A stretch of 64,000 nucleotides of DNA from CAVVAH01 sp963746175 (lineage in GTDB: Bacteria; Actinomycetota; Actinomycetes; JACCUZ01): assembly GCA_963746175.1 (NCBI GenBank), contig CAVVAH010000008.1, positions 310,001-374,000 on the forward strand, in the 5' to 3' direction. This document shows, piece by piece, positions 42,893-51,922 of this stretch (positions are counted from its first letter, which is position 1; every line of letters begins with the position of its first letter). The position numbers and the translations under genes are program-made. The notes under the pieces were generated by a model. It worked only from the letters and a program-made list of their open reading frames with translations, ran no database searches and was not told where the DNA came from.

Positions 42893-43914
42893 TGCACCTC
42901 CAGCTCGGTCAGGGCGCGGGCGGCCTCGCGGGCCCTGGTCAGGGCGGCACGTGCGTAGGCCGGAGATGCCCCGGCCAGCCCGCAGGTCGGGGTGACGACG
43001 ACCTGTCGGGCGACCCGCTCCTGGTCGAGACCGAGCCGCTGCCACAGGCGACGCACCGGTTCGACCGTAGCCCGGACGTCGGACGTTCTCGCGTCCGCCG
43101 CGGGCAGGGCCGGCACGATGCCGGCGAACAGCAGCAGTCCGCTCTCGACCGCCGCCCCGAGCGGGTCGTCCAGCCCGTCACCGGCGAGCAGCAGGTCGAG
43201 CGACACCCCGGCGACCCCGGCCCGGCGGAGCAGGTCCACGGGCGGGCGCTGCGCGCAGCAGTGCACGACGACTGCGGCGTCGACGGCCACGACCAGTGCG
43301 TGCAGCGCGTCCTCGGCGGTCGTCTCGGCGACCGCACCGATCGTCGTGGCACCCGACGAGCGGCGGATCTCGCCCGCGAGCACCGCCGGGAGCGACGGCT
43401 CGTCCAGCTGGAGCACCGGGACCGCTCCCGGCAGCCGCTTGCGCAGCTCGGCGACGTGCGCCCGGACCCCCTCGGTGAAGGAGTCGACCAGGTCGCGCAT
43501 CGCGCCCCGGTCGGTGAGGACCGGCTCGCCGCGCGGCAGCTGCAGCGACGCGGCAAGCGTCCACGGCCCGGTGACCTGCAGCTTCACCGGACCGACGACG
43601 CCGTCGGCCTGCTCCTCCAGCTCGTCGAGGTCCTCGCCGAGGTAGCCGCGCGCGCGGCGCTCGTCCATCCCCGGCCGGTCGACCAGCCGCCAGCCGGACG
43701 GCTGGAGGTCGACGTGCAGGTCGAGGAGAAGGGCGGCTGCGCGGCCGACCATGTCGGCCCCCGGCCCGCGCGCCGGCAGCTCCACCACGTGCGGCAGGTC
43801 CGGCAGCTCTCCCACCACGACGGCCGCGGCCTCGCGCGCGTCCGTGCCCGGCATCGAGCCGACCCCAGTCGCGACGCCACCGGTCAGGCCGAGCCCGGAA
43901 GGGTCAGTACTCAA
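42889..43914 (-). CDS. MetE C-terminal-like protein (cobalamin-independent methionine synthase family)
   Basis: A 341-residue protein of the UROD/MetE fold. Conserved pieces are TGVGSMPGTDAREAA at the start, KLQVTGPWTLAASLQLPRG, VLQLDEPSLPAVL, VVHCCAQRPPVDLL and TPTCGLAGASPAYA, where the His and Cys fit a Zn-thiolate site. Length matches the stand-alone family found next to ligA in mycobacteria (Rv3015c), not full MetE. Start is probably TTG 43914, overlapping the deaminase by 11 bp. The methyl donor and acceptor are unknown. Confidence 0.8.
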   Translation of the reverse strand: MSTDPSGLGLTGGVATGVGSMPGTDAREAAAVVVGELPDLPHVVELPARGPGADMVGRAAALLLDLHVDLQPSGWRLVDRPGMDERRARGYLGEDLDELEEQADGVVGPVKLQVTGPWTLAASLQLPRGEPVLTDRGAMRDLVDSFTEGVRAHVAELRKRLPGAVPVLQLDEPSLPAVLAGEIRRSSGATTIGAVAETTAEDALHALVVAVDAAVVVHCCAQRPPVDLLRRAGVAGVSLDLLLAGDGLDDPLGAAVESGLLLFAGIVPALPAADARTSDVRATVEPVRRLWQRLGLDQERVARQVVVTPTCGLAGASPAYARAALTRAREAARALTELEVQ

Positions 43915-44383
43915 CGCGGTCGGCCTTGGCGAGCCAGGCGTCGAACGGTTCGGTGGAACCGCCGACGCGGTCCTGGGCGACGGGTACCGACCACGCAGAA
44001 CGCGGCGTCTCGAACAGCTCGTAGAACGCCCGGTCGTCGAACCCGGCGCGCGCGGCGTCGTCGCGGTCGGCGGCGTAGACGACGCGGTCGACCCGGGCCC
44101 AGAGCGCCGCGGAGATGCAGAGCGGGCACGGCTCGCAGGACGACACGAGCACCGAGCCCACCAGGTGGTGGTCGCCGAGCGCGGTGCAGGCGGCCCGGAT
44201 CGCGACCACCTCGGCGTGCGCGGTGGGATCGAGGTCGCGGGTGACGCGGTTGACGCCCTCGGCCACCACGACGCCGTCGCGGACCACCGCCGCCGCGAAC
44301 GGACCACCGCCGTCGGCGACGTTGCGGGTCGCGTGGGCGACGACGGCCGCCAGCCAGCGGTCGTCGCCGTCGGTCCCGGTCAC
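43904..44383 (-). CDS. CMP/dCMP-type deaminase (guanine deaminase-like)
   Basis: A 159-residue Zn deaminase with the HAE motif (DPTAHAEVVAIRAAC) near residue 54 and the PCxxC motif (SSCEPCPLCISAALWARV) near residue 84, a complete metal site with the catalytic Glu. Size and the following EPFDAW tail fit guanine deaminase/TadA-like enzymes. The nearby mnmA might suggest tRNA editing, but no RNA-binding tail is seen. GTG start at 44383. Confidence 0.82.
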   Translation of the reverse strand: MTGTDGDDRWLAAVVAHATRNVADGGGPFAAAVVRDGVVVAEGVNRVTRDLDPTAHAEVVAIRAACTALGDHHLVGSVLVSSCEPCPLCISAALWARVDRVVYAADRDDAARAGFDDRAFYELFETPRSAWSVPVAQDRVGGSTEPFDAWLAKADRVEY

Positions 44384-44426
44384 GCAGCCCACCGTAGTCA
44401 GCCGGTGTCGGCGCGCAGCGGAACGG

Positions 44427-45509
44427 TCAGCTGCCGGTGGCGGCCGGCGTGCGCACGGTGCCGGCGATCGTGGCCGAGCCGATGACGGCCTCGCCGTCGT
44501 AGAGCACGACCGCCTGGCCGGGCGCCACGCCGCGCAGCGGCTCGCCGAGCTCCACCACGAGGCCGTCACCGTCGCACCACGCGGTGGCCGGGACCGTCTC
44601 ACCGTGCGCGCGGACCTGCGCGCGGCACGCGGTCGGTACGACGGGTGGCGGGCCGCTCCAGACCGGCTTGGTGCCGACCAGACCGCTGACGTCGAGCTCC
44701 TCGGCCGGTCCGACGGTGACGGTCCGCGTCACCGGCGACACGTCGAGGACGTAGCGCGGCTTGCCGTCGGGTGCCGGACGGCCGATCCGCAGGCCGCGGC
44801 GCTGCCCGACCGTGAACGCGAACGCGCCGTCGTGCTCCCCGACCTGGACGCCGTCGGTGTCGACCACCGGCCCGGGATCGGCACCGATCCGGGCGGCGAG
44901 GAAGCCGGCGGTGTCGCCGTCGGCGATGAAGCAGATGTCGTGGCTGTCCGGCTTGGCCGCGACCGCGAGGCCGCGCTCGTCGGCCTCACGGCGTACGTCG
45001 TCCTTCCGGGTTCGACCGAGAGGGAACATGGCGTGCGCGACCTGGGTGGCGGTGAGCACGCCGAGCACGTACGACTGGTCCTTGCCGTCGTCGACGGCAC
45101 GGTGCAGGCGCCCGTCGACGACGCGCGCGTAGTGGCCGGTGCACACCGCGTCGAATCCGAGGGCCAGAGCCTTGTCGAGCACGGCCGAGAACTTGATCTT
45201 CTCGTTGCAGCGCAGGCAGGGGTTGGGGGTGCGGCCGGCGGCGTACTCCGCGACGAAGTCGTCGACGACGTCCTGCCGGAAGCGCTCGGCGAGGTCCCAG
45301 ACGTAGAACGGGATGCCGATGACGTCAGCGGCGCGGCGGGCGTCGCGGGCGTCCTCGAGGGTGCAGCAACCACGCGCTCCGGTGCGGAACGACGTCGGGT
45401 TGCTGGACAGCGCGAGATGGATGCCGGTGACGTCGTGGCCGGCGTCGGCGGCCCGCGCCGCCGCCACGGCGGAGTCGACGCCGCCGGACATCGCGGCGAG
45501 CACCTTCAT
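44427..45509 (-). CDS. mnmA: tRNA 2-thiouridine(34) synthase
   Basis: Adds sulfur to U34 of tRNA-Lys, -Glu and -Gln. The 360-residue protein starts with the PP-loop AAMSGGVDSAVAAARA at residues 5-20. The catalytic Cys pair is in GRTPNPCLRCNEKIKF near residue 100 and SHDICFIADGD near residue 188. The C-terminal beta barrel is complete. It follows a cysteine desulfurase by 5 bp, its likely sulfur source. Confidence 0.95.
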   Translation of the reverse strand: MKVLAAMSGGVDSAVAAARAADAGHDVTGIHLALSSNPTSFRTGARGCCTLEDARDARRAADVIGIPFYVWDLAERFRQDVVDDFVAEYAAGRTPNPCLRCNEKIKFSAVLDKALALGFDAVCTGHYARVVDGRLHRAVDDGKDQSYVLGVLTATQVAHAMFPLGRTRKDDVRREADERGLAVAAKPDSHDICFIADGDTAGFLAARIGADPGPVVDTDGVQVGEHDGAFAFTVGQRRGLRIGRPAPDGKPRYVLDVSPVTRTVTVGPAEELDVSGLVGTKPVWSGPPPVVPTACRAQVRAHGETVPATAWCDGDGLVVELGEPLRGVAPGQAVVLYDGEAVIGSATIAGTVRTPAATGS

Positions 45510-45514
45510 CGCGC

Positions 45515-46723
45515 TCAGACCTTCAGGCCGCCGGTCTGGCCGGCGCGGCGCGCGCGCTCGACGACCGGACCGATGGCCTCGACGACCGCGTCGACGTCGG
45601 CGGCGGTGGACGTGTGACCGAAGGAGAACCGCAACGAGCCGCGGGCCAGCATCTCCGGGACGCCCATGGCCAGCAGCACGTGGCTCGGCTGCGGCACCCC
45701 GGCCGAGCAGGCAGACCCGGTGGAGACCTCGATGCCCTGCGCGTCGAGCAGGAGCAGCAGCGCGTCGCCCTCGCAGCCGGGGAAGGAGAAGTGTGCGTTG
45801 CCCGGCAGCCGGTGGGCGAGCGAGAGGTCGGGGTCGCCGCCGAGCACGACGTCCGGCACGACCTCACGAACCCGCCGGACCAGGTCGTCGCGCAGCGCCG
45901 CCACCGCCGCGCCCTGCTCCACCCGGCGCTTCACCGCCAGCTCCGCGGCGGTCGCCAGGCCGACGATCGCCGGGGTGTCGAGGGTGCCGGACCGGACGTC
46001 GCGCTCCTGCCCGCCGCCGTGCAGCACCGGGACCAGGTCCTGGGACCGGACGAGGACGAGGACGCCGACGCCGAGCGGCCCGCCGATCTTGTGGCCGGTC
46101 ACGGTCATCGCGTCCAGCCCGCTCGCCGCGAAGTCGACCGGGAGCGAGCCGAGCGCCTGCACCGCGTCGGAGTGCACCGGGACGCCGTACGACGACGCCA
46201 CGGCGGCGAGCTCCGCGACCGGCTGCACGGTGCCGACCTCGTTGTTGGCCCACATGACGGTGACCAGCGACACCGACGACGGGTCGCTCGCGATCGCGGA
46301 CTCGAGAGTCTCGGGGCTGACCCGGCCGGTGCTGTCGACGGGCAGCCACTCGACCGTGGCGCCCTCGTGCTCGGCCAGCCAGAGCACGGCGTCCATGACG
46401 GCGTGGTGCTCGACCGCGCTGGCCAGGATCCGCAGCCGGGCCGGATCCTCGCTGCGCCGCTGCCAGTAGAGGCCCTTGACCGCGAGGTTGTCGCTCTCGG
46501 TGCCGCCGCCGGTGAAGAGGACCTCGCTGGGCCGGGCGCCGAGTGCGGCGGCCACGGTCTCGCGGGCCTCCTCGACGTGCCGCCGGGCGGTGCGACCGGA
46601 CGCGTGCAGCGACGAGGGGTTGCCGACCTCGCCGAGCAGGTCCGTCATCGCCGCCACCGCCTCGGGCAGCATCGGCGTGGTGGCCGCGTGGTCGAGGTAG
46701 ACGGTGCGCGGAGCTGTGGTCAT
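45515..46723 (-). CDS. Cysteine desulfurase (IscS/NifS-like)
   Basis: A PLP enzyme that releases sulfur from cysteine. The 402-residue protein starts with VYLDHAATTPMLPEAV, carries the PLP Lys in VTGHKIGGPLGVG near residue 210, and the persulfide Cys in STGSACSAGVPQPSH near residue 335. The active-site Cys loop is of the group I type. ATG 46723. Together with mnmA it supplies tRNA thiolation, and it probably supports Fe-S assembly. Confidence 0.93.
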   Translation of the reverse strand: MTTAPRTVYLDHAATTPMLPEAVAAMTDLLGEVGNPSSLHASGRTARRHVEEARETVAAALGARPSEVLFTGGGTESDNLAVKGLYWQRRSEDPARLRILASAVEHHAVMDAVLWLAEHEGATVEWLPVDSTGRVSPETLESAIASDPSSVSLVTVMWANNEVGTVQPVAELAAVASSYGVPVHSDAVQALGSLPVDFAASGLDAMTVTGHKIGGPLGVGVLVLVRSQDLVPVLHGGGQERDVRSGTLDTPAIVGLATAAELAVKRRVEQGAAVAALRDDLVRRVREVVPDVVLGGDPDLSLAHRLPGNAHFSFPGCEGDALLLLLDAQGIEVSTGSACSAGVPQPSHVLLAMGVPEMLARGSLRFSFGHTSTAADVDAVVEAIGPVVERARRAGQTGGLKV

Positions 46724-46777
46724 GGCCGGACGAGCATACGTCGCGCCAGCGCCACCCACAGCGCTGCAGTCCAGGCC

Positions 46778-47737
46778 CTAGCCCTTGCGGGACCTCACCT
46801 TCTCGGTGAGGGCAGGGACGACCTGGTGAAGGTCGCCGACGACGCCGTAGTCGACGAGCTCGAAGATAGGGGCCTCCGGGTCCTTGTTGATGGCCACGAT
46901 GGTCTTGGAGGTCTGCATGCCGGCCCGGTGCTGGATGGCCCCGGAGATGCCCGCCGCGACGTACAGCTGCGGGGACACGGTCTTGCCGGTCTGGCCGACC
47001 TGGTGCTGGTGCGGGTACCAGCCGGCGTCGGTCGCGGCGCGCGAGGCGCCGACGGCGGCGCCGAGGGAGTCGGCCAGGGCCTCGATGACGGAGAAGTTCT
47101 CCGCCGAGCCGACCCCACGGCCACCGGAGACGACGATCGCGGCCTCGGTCAGCTCGGGACGCTCGCCCTTCTCCTCGACCACTCGGTCGGTGATCCGGGC
47201 GGCCTTCGCGGCGTCGGAGAGGTCGACGGTGACGTCGACGCGCTCCGCGGCACCAGCACTCTGCTCGGCGGCGACACTGTTGGGCCGCACGGCGATGATC
47301 GGCGTGCCGGTGCTCACGGTCGAGCGGACGATCGTGCCGCCGCCGAAGACCTGCTGCTCGGCCGTCACGCCGCCGTCGGCCGTGACGTCGGTCGCATCGG
47401 TGATCAGGCCGGAGCCGGTCTTGAGCGCCAGCCGGCCGGCGATCTCCTTGCCCTCGGCGCTGGAGGCGACCAGCACCGCGGCCGGGGAGCTGTCGGCCAC
47501 GATCTTCGCGAGCAGCTCGGCCGCCGGGGCCACGAGGTACGACGACACCTCGGCGTCGTCCGCGACGTAGACCTTCGCGGCGCCGTACGCCGCCAGGGAC
47601 TCCTTCGCAGCGTCGAAGCCGCTGCCGATGAGCACCGCGGACGGCTCGCCCAGCCGGGCGGCCAGGGTCAGCAGCTCACCGGTGACCTTCTTGACCTCGC
47701 CGTCGGTGTGCTCGACGAGAACCAGAACCTCAGCCAT
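46778..47737 (-). CDS. etfA: Electron transfer flavoprotein alpha subunit
   Basis: FAD-binding subunit of 319 residues. The C-terminal FAD domain shows AAIVVSGGRGVGSAENFSVI near residue 200, GQTGKTVSPQLYVAAGISG and VAINKDPEAPIFELVDYGVVGD. It accepts electrons from acyl-CoA dehydrogenases and passes them to the quinone pool. It follows etfB by 18 bp. Same order as in mycobacteria (fixA-fixB). Confidence 0.96.
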   Translation of the reverse strand: MAEVLVLVEHTDGEVKKVTGELLTLAARLGEPSAVLIGSGFDAAKESLAAYGAAKVYVADDAEVSSYLVAPAAELLAKIVADSSPAAVLVASSAEGKEIAGRLALKTGSGLITDATDVTADGGVTAEQQVFGGGTIVRSTVSTGTPIIAVRPNSVAAEQSAGAAERVDVTVDLSDAAKAARITDRVVEEKGERPELTEAAIVVSGGRGVGSAENFSVIEALADSLGAAVGASRAATDAGWYPHQHQVGQTGKTVSPQLYVAAGISGAIQHRAGMQTSKTIVAINKDPEAPIFELVDYGVVGDLHQVVPALTEKVRSRKG

Positions 47738-47755
47738 GTCTCCTGCCAGCCCTTC

Positions 47756-48541
47756 TCAGACGAACTTCTTGGACGCGAGGAACTCGAGGAGCTTGTCGGC
47801 CCCGTCGCCGCCCTCGTCCTTGACCACCGTGCCGGCCTGGCGCGGCGGCGCGGACTCGAACGAGCTCACCTTCGACCAGGCGCCACCGAGGCCGACCTCG
47901 CCCGCGTCGACGCCGAGGTCGCCGAGACCCCAGGTCTCCACCGGCTTCTTCTTCGCGGCCATGATCCCCTTGAACGAGGGGTAGCGCGGCTCGTTGATCT
48001 TCTCCACGACGCTCACCACGGCCGGCGTCGAGGCCGTCACCACCTGGTAGCCGTCGTCGGTCAGGCGCTTGATCGTCACCGTCGAGCCGTCGACCGTGAC
48101 CTCCTTCGCGAACGTGAGCTGCGGGTAGCCCAGCCGCTCGGCGAGCATCGCCGGCACCACGCTCATCCGGGCGTCCGAGGACTCGGAGCCCAACAGCACC
48201 AGGTCGACGTCACCGGCCTTCCCGACGGCCTTGGCCAGCGCGAGCGACGTGGCGACGGCGTCCGACCCGTGCAGCGCGTCGTCGACGACGTGGATCGCCT
48301 TGTCGGCGCCCATCGACAGCGCCTTGCGCACCGTCTCGGTCGCGGCGTCCGGCCCCATGCAGAGGATCGTGACCTCGCCCCCGTGCGCCTCCTGGAGCTT
48401 GAGCGCCTCCTCGACGGCGTACTCGTCCATCTCGTTCATCACCGGGTCGGTCGCCGCCCGGTCCAGCGTCGAGTCGGACGCGTCCAGCTTCTTCTCCGAC
48501 CAGGTGTCGGGCACCTGCTTCACACAGACGACGATGTTCAT
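47756..48541 (-). CDS. etfB: Electron transfer flavoprotein beta subunit
   Basis: A 261-residue AMP-binding subunit with MNIVVCVKQVPDTWSEKKLD at the start, MNEMDEYAVEEALKLQEAHGG, and the GSESSDARMSVVPAMLAERLG recognition region near residue 125 (quoted in part). ATG 48541. Its upstream region holds TAACAT at 48636-48631, a possible -10 on the minus strand, with a weak -35. First gene of etfBA; divergent from the methyltransferase operon. Confidence 0.96.
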   Translation of the reverse strand: MNIVVCVKQVPDTWSEKKLDASDSTLDRAATDPVMNEMDEYAVEEALKLQEAHGGEVTILCMGPDAATETVRKALSMGADKAIHVVDDALHGSDAVATSLALAKAVGKAGDVDLVLLGSESSDARMSVVPAMLAERLGYPQLTFAKEVTVDGSTVTIKRLTDDGYQVVTASTPAVVSVVEKINEPRYPSFKGIMAAKKKPVETWGLGDLGVDAGEVGLGGAWSKVSSFESAPPRQAGTVVKDEGGDGADKLLEFLASKKFV

Positions 48542-48702
48542 GCGGCTGCCGGTCTCCTCGCGTGACGGGAACTCCCGCTCACCCTGCCAGCCGGTGCGCA
48601 CGCACCGGTCCCCGGGTGACTCCGGGCGCTATGTTACCCGCCAGTAGTATGGCCTCACACCGGCGGGTGTCGCCGACCGACCATGTGCCACGCTGACCCG
48701 CC

Positions 48703-49434
48703 GTGACGACTCCCCCGCCACCACTCACGCTCACCGGTGAGCGGACCGTGCCGGGCGTCGAGGTCGAGAACTACTGGTTCCGGCGGCACGAGGCGGCGTA
48801 CGCCTGGGCCGTCGCGACGCAGCCGGTCCACGACGCCGTGGTGGTCGAGGCGGGCTGCGGAGAGGGGTACGGCGCCGGGCTCCTCGCCGCGGCCGGGGCC
48901 GCGGTCGTCGTCGGCCTGGACATCGACCACCCGACGCTGGTGCACGCCGCGCACCGGTACCCGCACGTCGCCGCGGTGCGCGCCAACCTGGTCGCGCTGC
49001 CGGTGGCGAGCGCGACGGCGGACCTCGTCGTGAGCAGCCAGGTGGTCGAGCACCTGTGGGACCAGGACGCGTTCGTCGCCGGGTGCGCCCGGGTGCTACG
49101 GCCCGGTGGCTCGCTGTTGGTGACCACGCCGAACCGGCGGACCTTCCCGCCGGGCAACCCCTTCCACCACCGCGAGCTGGACGCCGGCGAGCTGGTGGCA
49201 CTCGTCGACGGGCACCTCGAGGTGACCGCGGTGCTCGGCGTCCGGCACGGTGACCGGCTGGTGGCCGACGAGGCAGGTCACGGCGACCTGGTCGCCGCGC
49301 AGGTCGCTGCTGGCGACCGACCCGGCGCCGCACTGCTGGCGCGCGTGGCTGCGGTCACTGCCGCCGACTTCATGGTCGACGAGCAGGACCTCGACGGCTG
49401 CCTCGACCTCGTGCTCACCGCCGTACGCCGGTGA
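48703..49434 (+). CDS. SAM-dependent methyltransferase
   Basis: A 243-residue class I methyltransferase. It has VVVEAGCGEGYGAGLLAAAG (motif I) near residues 46-65, VVGLDIDHPTL (motif II), VVSSQVVEHLWDQDAF (motif IV) and VLRPGGSLLVTTPN. It overlaps the GH57 gene by 4 bp. The pair next to etfBA is the same as Rv3030-Rv3031 of M. tuberculosis, in the methylglucose lipopolysaccharide gene cluster. A sugar O-methyltransferase role is inferred from that context. Confidence 0.82.
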   Translation: MTTPPPPLTLTGERTVPGVEVENYWFRRHEAAYAWAVATQPVHDAVVVEAGCGEGYGAGLLAAAGAAVVVGLDIDHPTLVHAAHRYPHVAAVRANLVALPVASATADLVVSSQVVEHLWDQDAFVAGCARVLRPGGSLLVTTPNRRTFPPGNPFHHRELDAGELVALVDGHLEVTAVLGVRHGDRLVADEAGHGDLVAAQVAAGDRPGAALLARVAAVTAADFMVDEQDLDGCLDLVLTAVRR

Positions 49435-50936
49435 GCACGCCGGTCGGGACGCTGTGCGTCGTCCTGCACACCCACCTGCCGTGGCTGCCGCGGCACGGCA
49501 CCTGGCCGGTCGGCGAGGAGTGGCTGCACCAGGCGTGGGCCGGCTGCTACCTGCCGATGGTCGAGACCCTGCGATCGCTCGCCGACGAGGGGCGGACCGA
49601 CCTGGTCACTCTCGGGCTGACACCGGTGCTGGCGGCGGCCCTCGACGACCCGTACGCCCTGCGTGAGCAGCACGGCTGGCTGGCGCGGTGGCAGCTGCGC
49701 GCCGAGGAGCTCGCGCGGCAGCGGGACCCGGCGCTGCGCCGGACGGCTGCGGAGGAGTTCCGCGCCGCGAGCCACGCGGTGCAGGTCTTCGAGACGCGGT
49801 GGCGGCACGGCGGGTCCGCTGCCCTGCGGCCGCTGCTCGACGCCGGCACGGTCGAGCTGCTCGGTGGGCCGCTGACGCACCCGATCCTCCCGCTGCTGCC
49901 CCCCGAGGTGGCGGCCTTCGCCCTCCGCGCCGGGCTGGACGACGCCGTGCTGCGGCTCGGCCGCCGGCCGCGCGGGATCTGGGCACCGGAGTGCGCGTGG
50001 TCGCCGCACCTCGGGCCGGTGCTGGCCGGGCTCGGCGTCGACCACCTGATGCTCGACGAGGCGACGGTGGTCGCCGCCGGCGGCAGCACGGACCGGGCCT
50101 GGCGGGTCGCCGGCTCACCCGTCGCGGTGGTCGGCCGCGACCTGGCACTGACGGACCTGGTGTGGTCCTCGCGGTCCGGCTTCCCGGGCGGCGCCGACTA
50201 CCGCGACTTCCACGACGTGCACCCGAGCGGTCTGCGCACCTCCCGGGTCACGGACCCCGGCAACCCTGCGAAGCGGCCCTACGACACGGGGGCTGCCGCC
50301 GCTCTGGCGCGTCGGGACGCGGTGCGCTTCGTCGGCGCCGCGCGGGACCGCCTGGTGGCGCTGGCCGCGCACCGGCCGGCCGGGCCGCCACCGGTCGCCG
50401 TCGTCGCGTGGGACACCGAGCTGTTCGGGCACTGGTGGCACGAGGGTCCGCAGTTCCTCGGTCACGTGCTGCGGATGCTGCCGGAGGCCGGTGTCCGGCC
50501 GGCCACCCTGGGCCAGGTGACGGCCGAGGCGGCCGAGCCGTTGCACCTCCCGCCCGGGTCGTGGGGCGCCGGCAAGGACTTCCGCCTGTGGGCCGGCGAG
50601 TCGGTCGCCGACCTCGCGGCGGACGCCCGCCGGGTCGCGGACCGGCTCCTCGACGTCGTACGGCGGTGCGCGCCGCCCGGGTCGGCGCGCCGCCCGGACC
50701 TGGACGACCTGGTACGCGAGGCGCTGCTGGCACTGTCGAGCGACTGGGCGTTCATGGTGTCGCGGGACAGCGCCGCGGCGTACGGGCGGGACAGGCACCG
50801 GGCGCACGTCCGCCGCTTCGACGCCCTGGTCGACCACGTCGAGGGCCGCGGGCCGCACCCCGGCGCGTCGGTGGACGGCGCCCTCGCGTCCCATCTCGAT
50901 GCCCGGATCCTGGTCGGCACCGTCCACCCCGCTTGA
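49431..50936 (+). CDS. GH57-family alpha-glucan branching enzyme (DUF1957 type)
   Basis: A 501-residue GH57 protein. It starts LCVVLHTHLPWLP, has the catalytic Glu in GIWAPECAWSPHLGP near residue 186 and the acid Asp region in VVAWDTELFGHWWHEGPQF near residue 327, followed by the DUF1957 helical domain with SSDWAFMVSRDSAAAY. Family members form alpha-1,6 branches. The orthologous mycobacterial gene (Rv3031) belongs to the methylglucose polysaccharide locus. Translationally coupled to the methyltransferase. Confidence 0.88.
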   Translation: MSTPVGTLCVVLHTHLPWLPRHGTWPVGEEWLHQAWAGCYLPMVETLRSLADEGRTDLVTLGLTPVLAAALDDPYALREQHGWLARWQLRAEELARQRDPALRRTAAEEFRAASHAVQVFETRWRHGGSAALRPLLDAGTVELLGGPLTHPILPLLPPEVAAFALRAGLDDAVLRLGRRPRGIWAPECAWSPHLGPVLAGLGVDHLMLDEATVVAAGGSTDRAWRVAGSPVAVVGRDLALTDLVWSSRSGFPGGADYRDFHDVHPSGLRTSRVTDPGNPAKRPYDTGAAAALARRDAVRFVGAARDRLVALAAHRPAGPPPVAVVAWDTELFGHWWHEGPQFLGHVLRMLPEAGVRPATLGQVTAEAAEPLHLPPGSWGAGKDFRLWAGESVADLAADARRVADRLLDVVRRCAPPGSARRPDLDDLVREALLALSSDWAFMVSRDSAAAYGRDRHRAHVRRFDALVDHVEGRGPHPGASVDGALASHLDARILVGTVHPA

Positions 50937-50962
50937 GGCGGCGCCGCCGGGGGAGGAACGTC

Positions 50963-51190
50963 GTGCCTGTCCCTCCTGCCCGCGAGGTCACTGTGCCCCG
51001 ACTCGTCGCCCTCGTCGTCCTCACCGCCGCGTTCGCCCCGGCGGCGGTGCTGGGGGCACTCCCCCTGCTGCTGCTCACGATGGTGTCGGGGTCGTCGATG
51101 CTCGCCGCGGTCGTGCTCGCGCTGCCGCAGCGGCGCACGGGGCCGGCACCCGGTCCGGCGACTCCGCCCACGGTCGACACGACCGCCTAG
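50963..51190 (+). CDS. 75-residue membrane protein
   Basis: GTG 50963 is preceded by GGGGAGG at 7 bp. Two hydrophobic stretches follow (LVALVVLTAAFAPAAVLG and LLLLTMVSGSSMLAAVVLA), with a Pro/Thr-rich tail. It begins 26 bp after the GH57 stop, so it is probably in that operon. It overlaps the convergent acyltransferase gene by 4 bp. Function unknown. Confidence 0.6.
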   Translation: MPVPPAREVTVPRLVALVVLTAAFAPAAVLGALPLLLLTMVSGSSMLAAVVLALPQRRTGPAPGPATPPTVDTTA

Positions 51191-51909
51191 TCCGGCCGCA
51201 CCTCGCGCGCGACCTGCGCGTGCTTGCGGCCCATGTCGGCGAGCGCCGCCCGGTGCTCGGCAGCGGCTGCCCACGACTGCGCCCGGTCGCGCACCACCCG
51301 TCCCGGGACGCCGGCGACGACGCTTCCGGCGGGCACGTCGCCCTTCACCACGGTGTGCGCCGCGAGCACGCAGCCGTCGCCCACCTGCGCGCCGCGCAGC
51401 ACCGACGCCTTCACGCCGACCCACACGTCGGCCCCGATCCGCACCGGCGACTTCACGATGCCCTGGTCCTTGATCGGCCGGTGCACGTCGTCGTACCGGT
51501 GGTCGAAGTCGCCGACGTAGACCCAGTCGGCCACGATGCACCGCGGTCCGATGCTGACGTCGAGGAAGCAGTTGAGGGTGTCCTCGCGGCCCAGCACGGT
51601 CTTGTCGCCGATCCGGAGCGTGCCCTCGTGCGCGCGAAGCGAGCACCGGTCGCCGAGGTGCACCCAGCGGCCGAGGACGATCCGGCCGTAGCCGCGGCGG
51701 GCGAGCACCTCGACGTCACGGCCGAGGAAGGCGAAGCCCTCGGTGACGACGTCCGGGTGCCGCACCTTCAGCCGGAGGAACCGCCAGTAGCGGACCAGGT
51801 AGTACGGCGTCCACGCCCGGTGCCGGAGCACCCAGCGGAGGCTCTCGGCGGACACGAACGCCCGCAGCGGCACCTGCCGCGGGTCACGGCGAGCGCGCAG
51901 TCCCCTCAC
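51187..51909 (-). CDS. Left-handed beta-helix acyltransferase
   Basis: A 240-residue transferase with hexapeptide repeats from about residue 85: IVLGRWVHLGDRCSLRAHEG, IGDKTVLGRED, IGPRCIVADWVYVGDF, IGADVWVGVKASVLRGAQVGD and CVLAAHTVVKGDVPAGSVV (quoted in part). The His in AAHTVVKGD fits the catalytic site of acetyltransferases. GTG start at 51909. A homologous gene (Rv3034c) lies in the mycobacterial methylglucose polysaccharide region. Acylation of a glycan is inferred. Confidence 0.8.
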   Translation of the reverse strand: MRGLRARRDPRQVPLRAFVSAESLRWVLRHRAWTPYYLVRYWRFLRLKVRHPDVVTEGFAFLGRDVEVLARRGYGRIVLGRWVHLGDRCSLRAHEGTLRIGDKTVLGREDTLNCFLDVSIGPRCIVADWVYVGDFDHRYDDVHRPIKDQGIVKSPVRIGADVWVGVKASVLRGAQVGDGCVLAAHTVVKGDVPAGSVVAGVPGRVVRDRAQSWAAAAEHRAALADMGRKHAQVAREVRPD

Positions 51910-51922
51910 CGCCGTCGAGTTG

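Noticed and set aside
45614..48565. 983-residue plus-strand ORF
   Set aside because: Antisense to the cysteine desulfurase and etfAB, with low-complexity charged composition and no domain.
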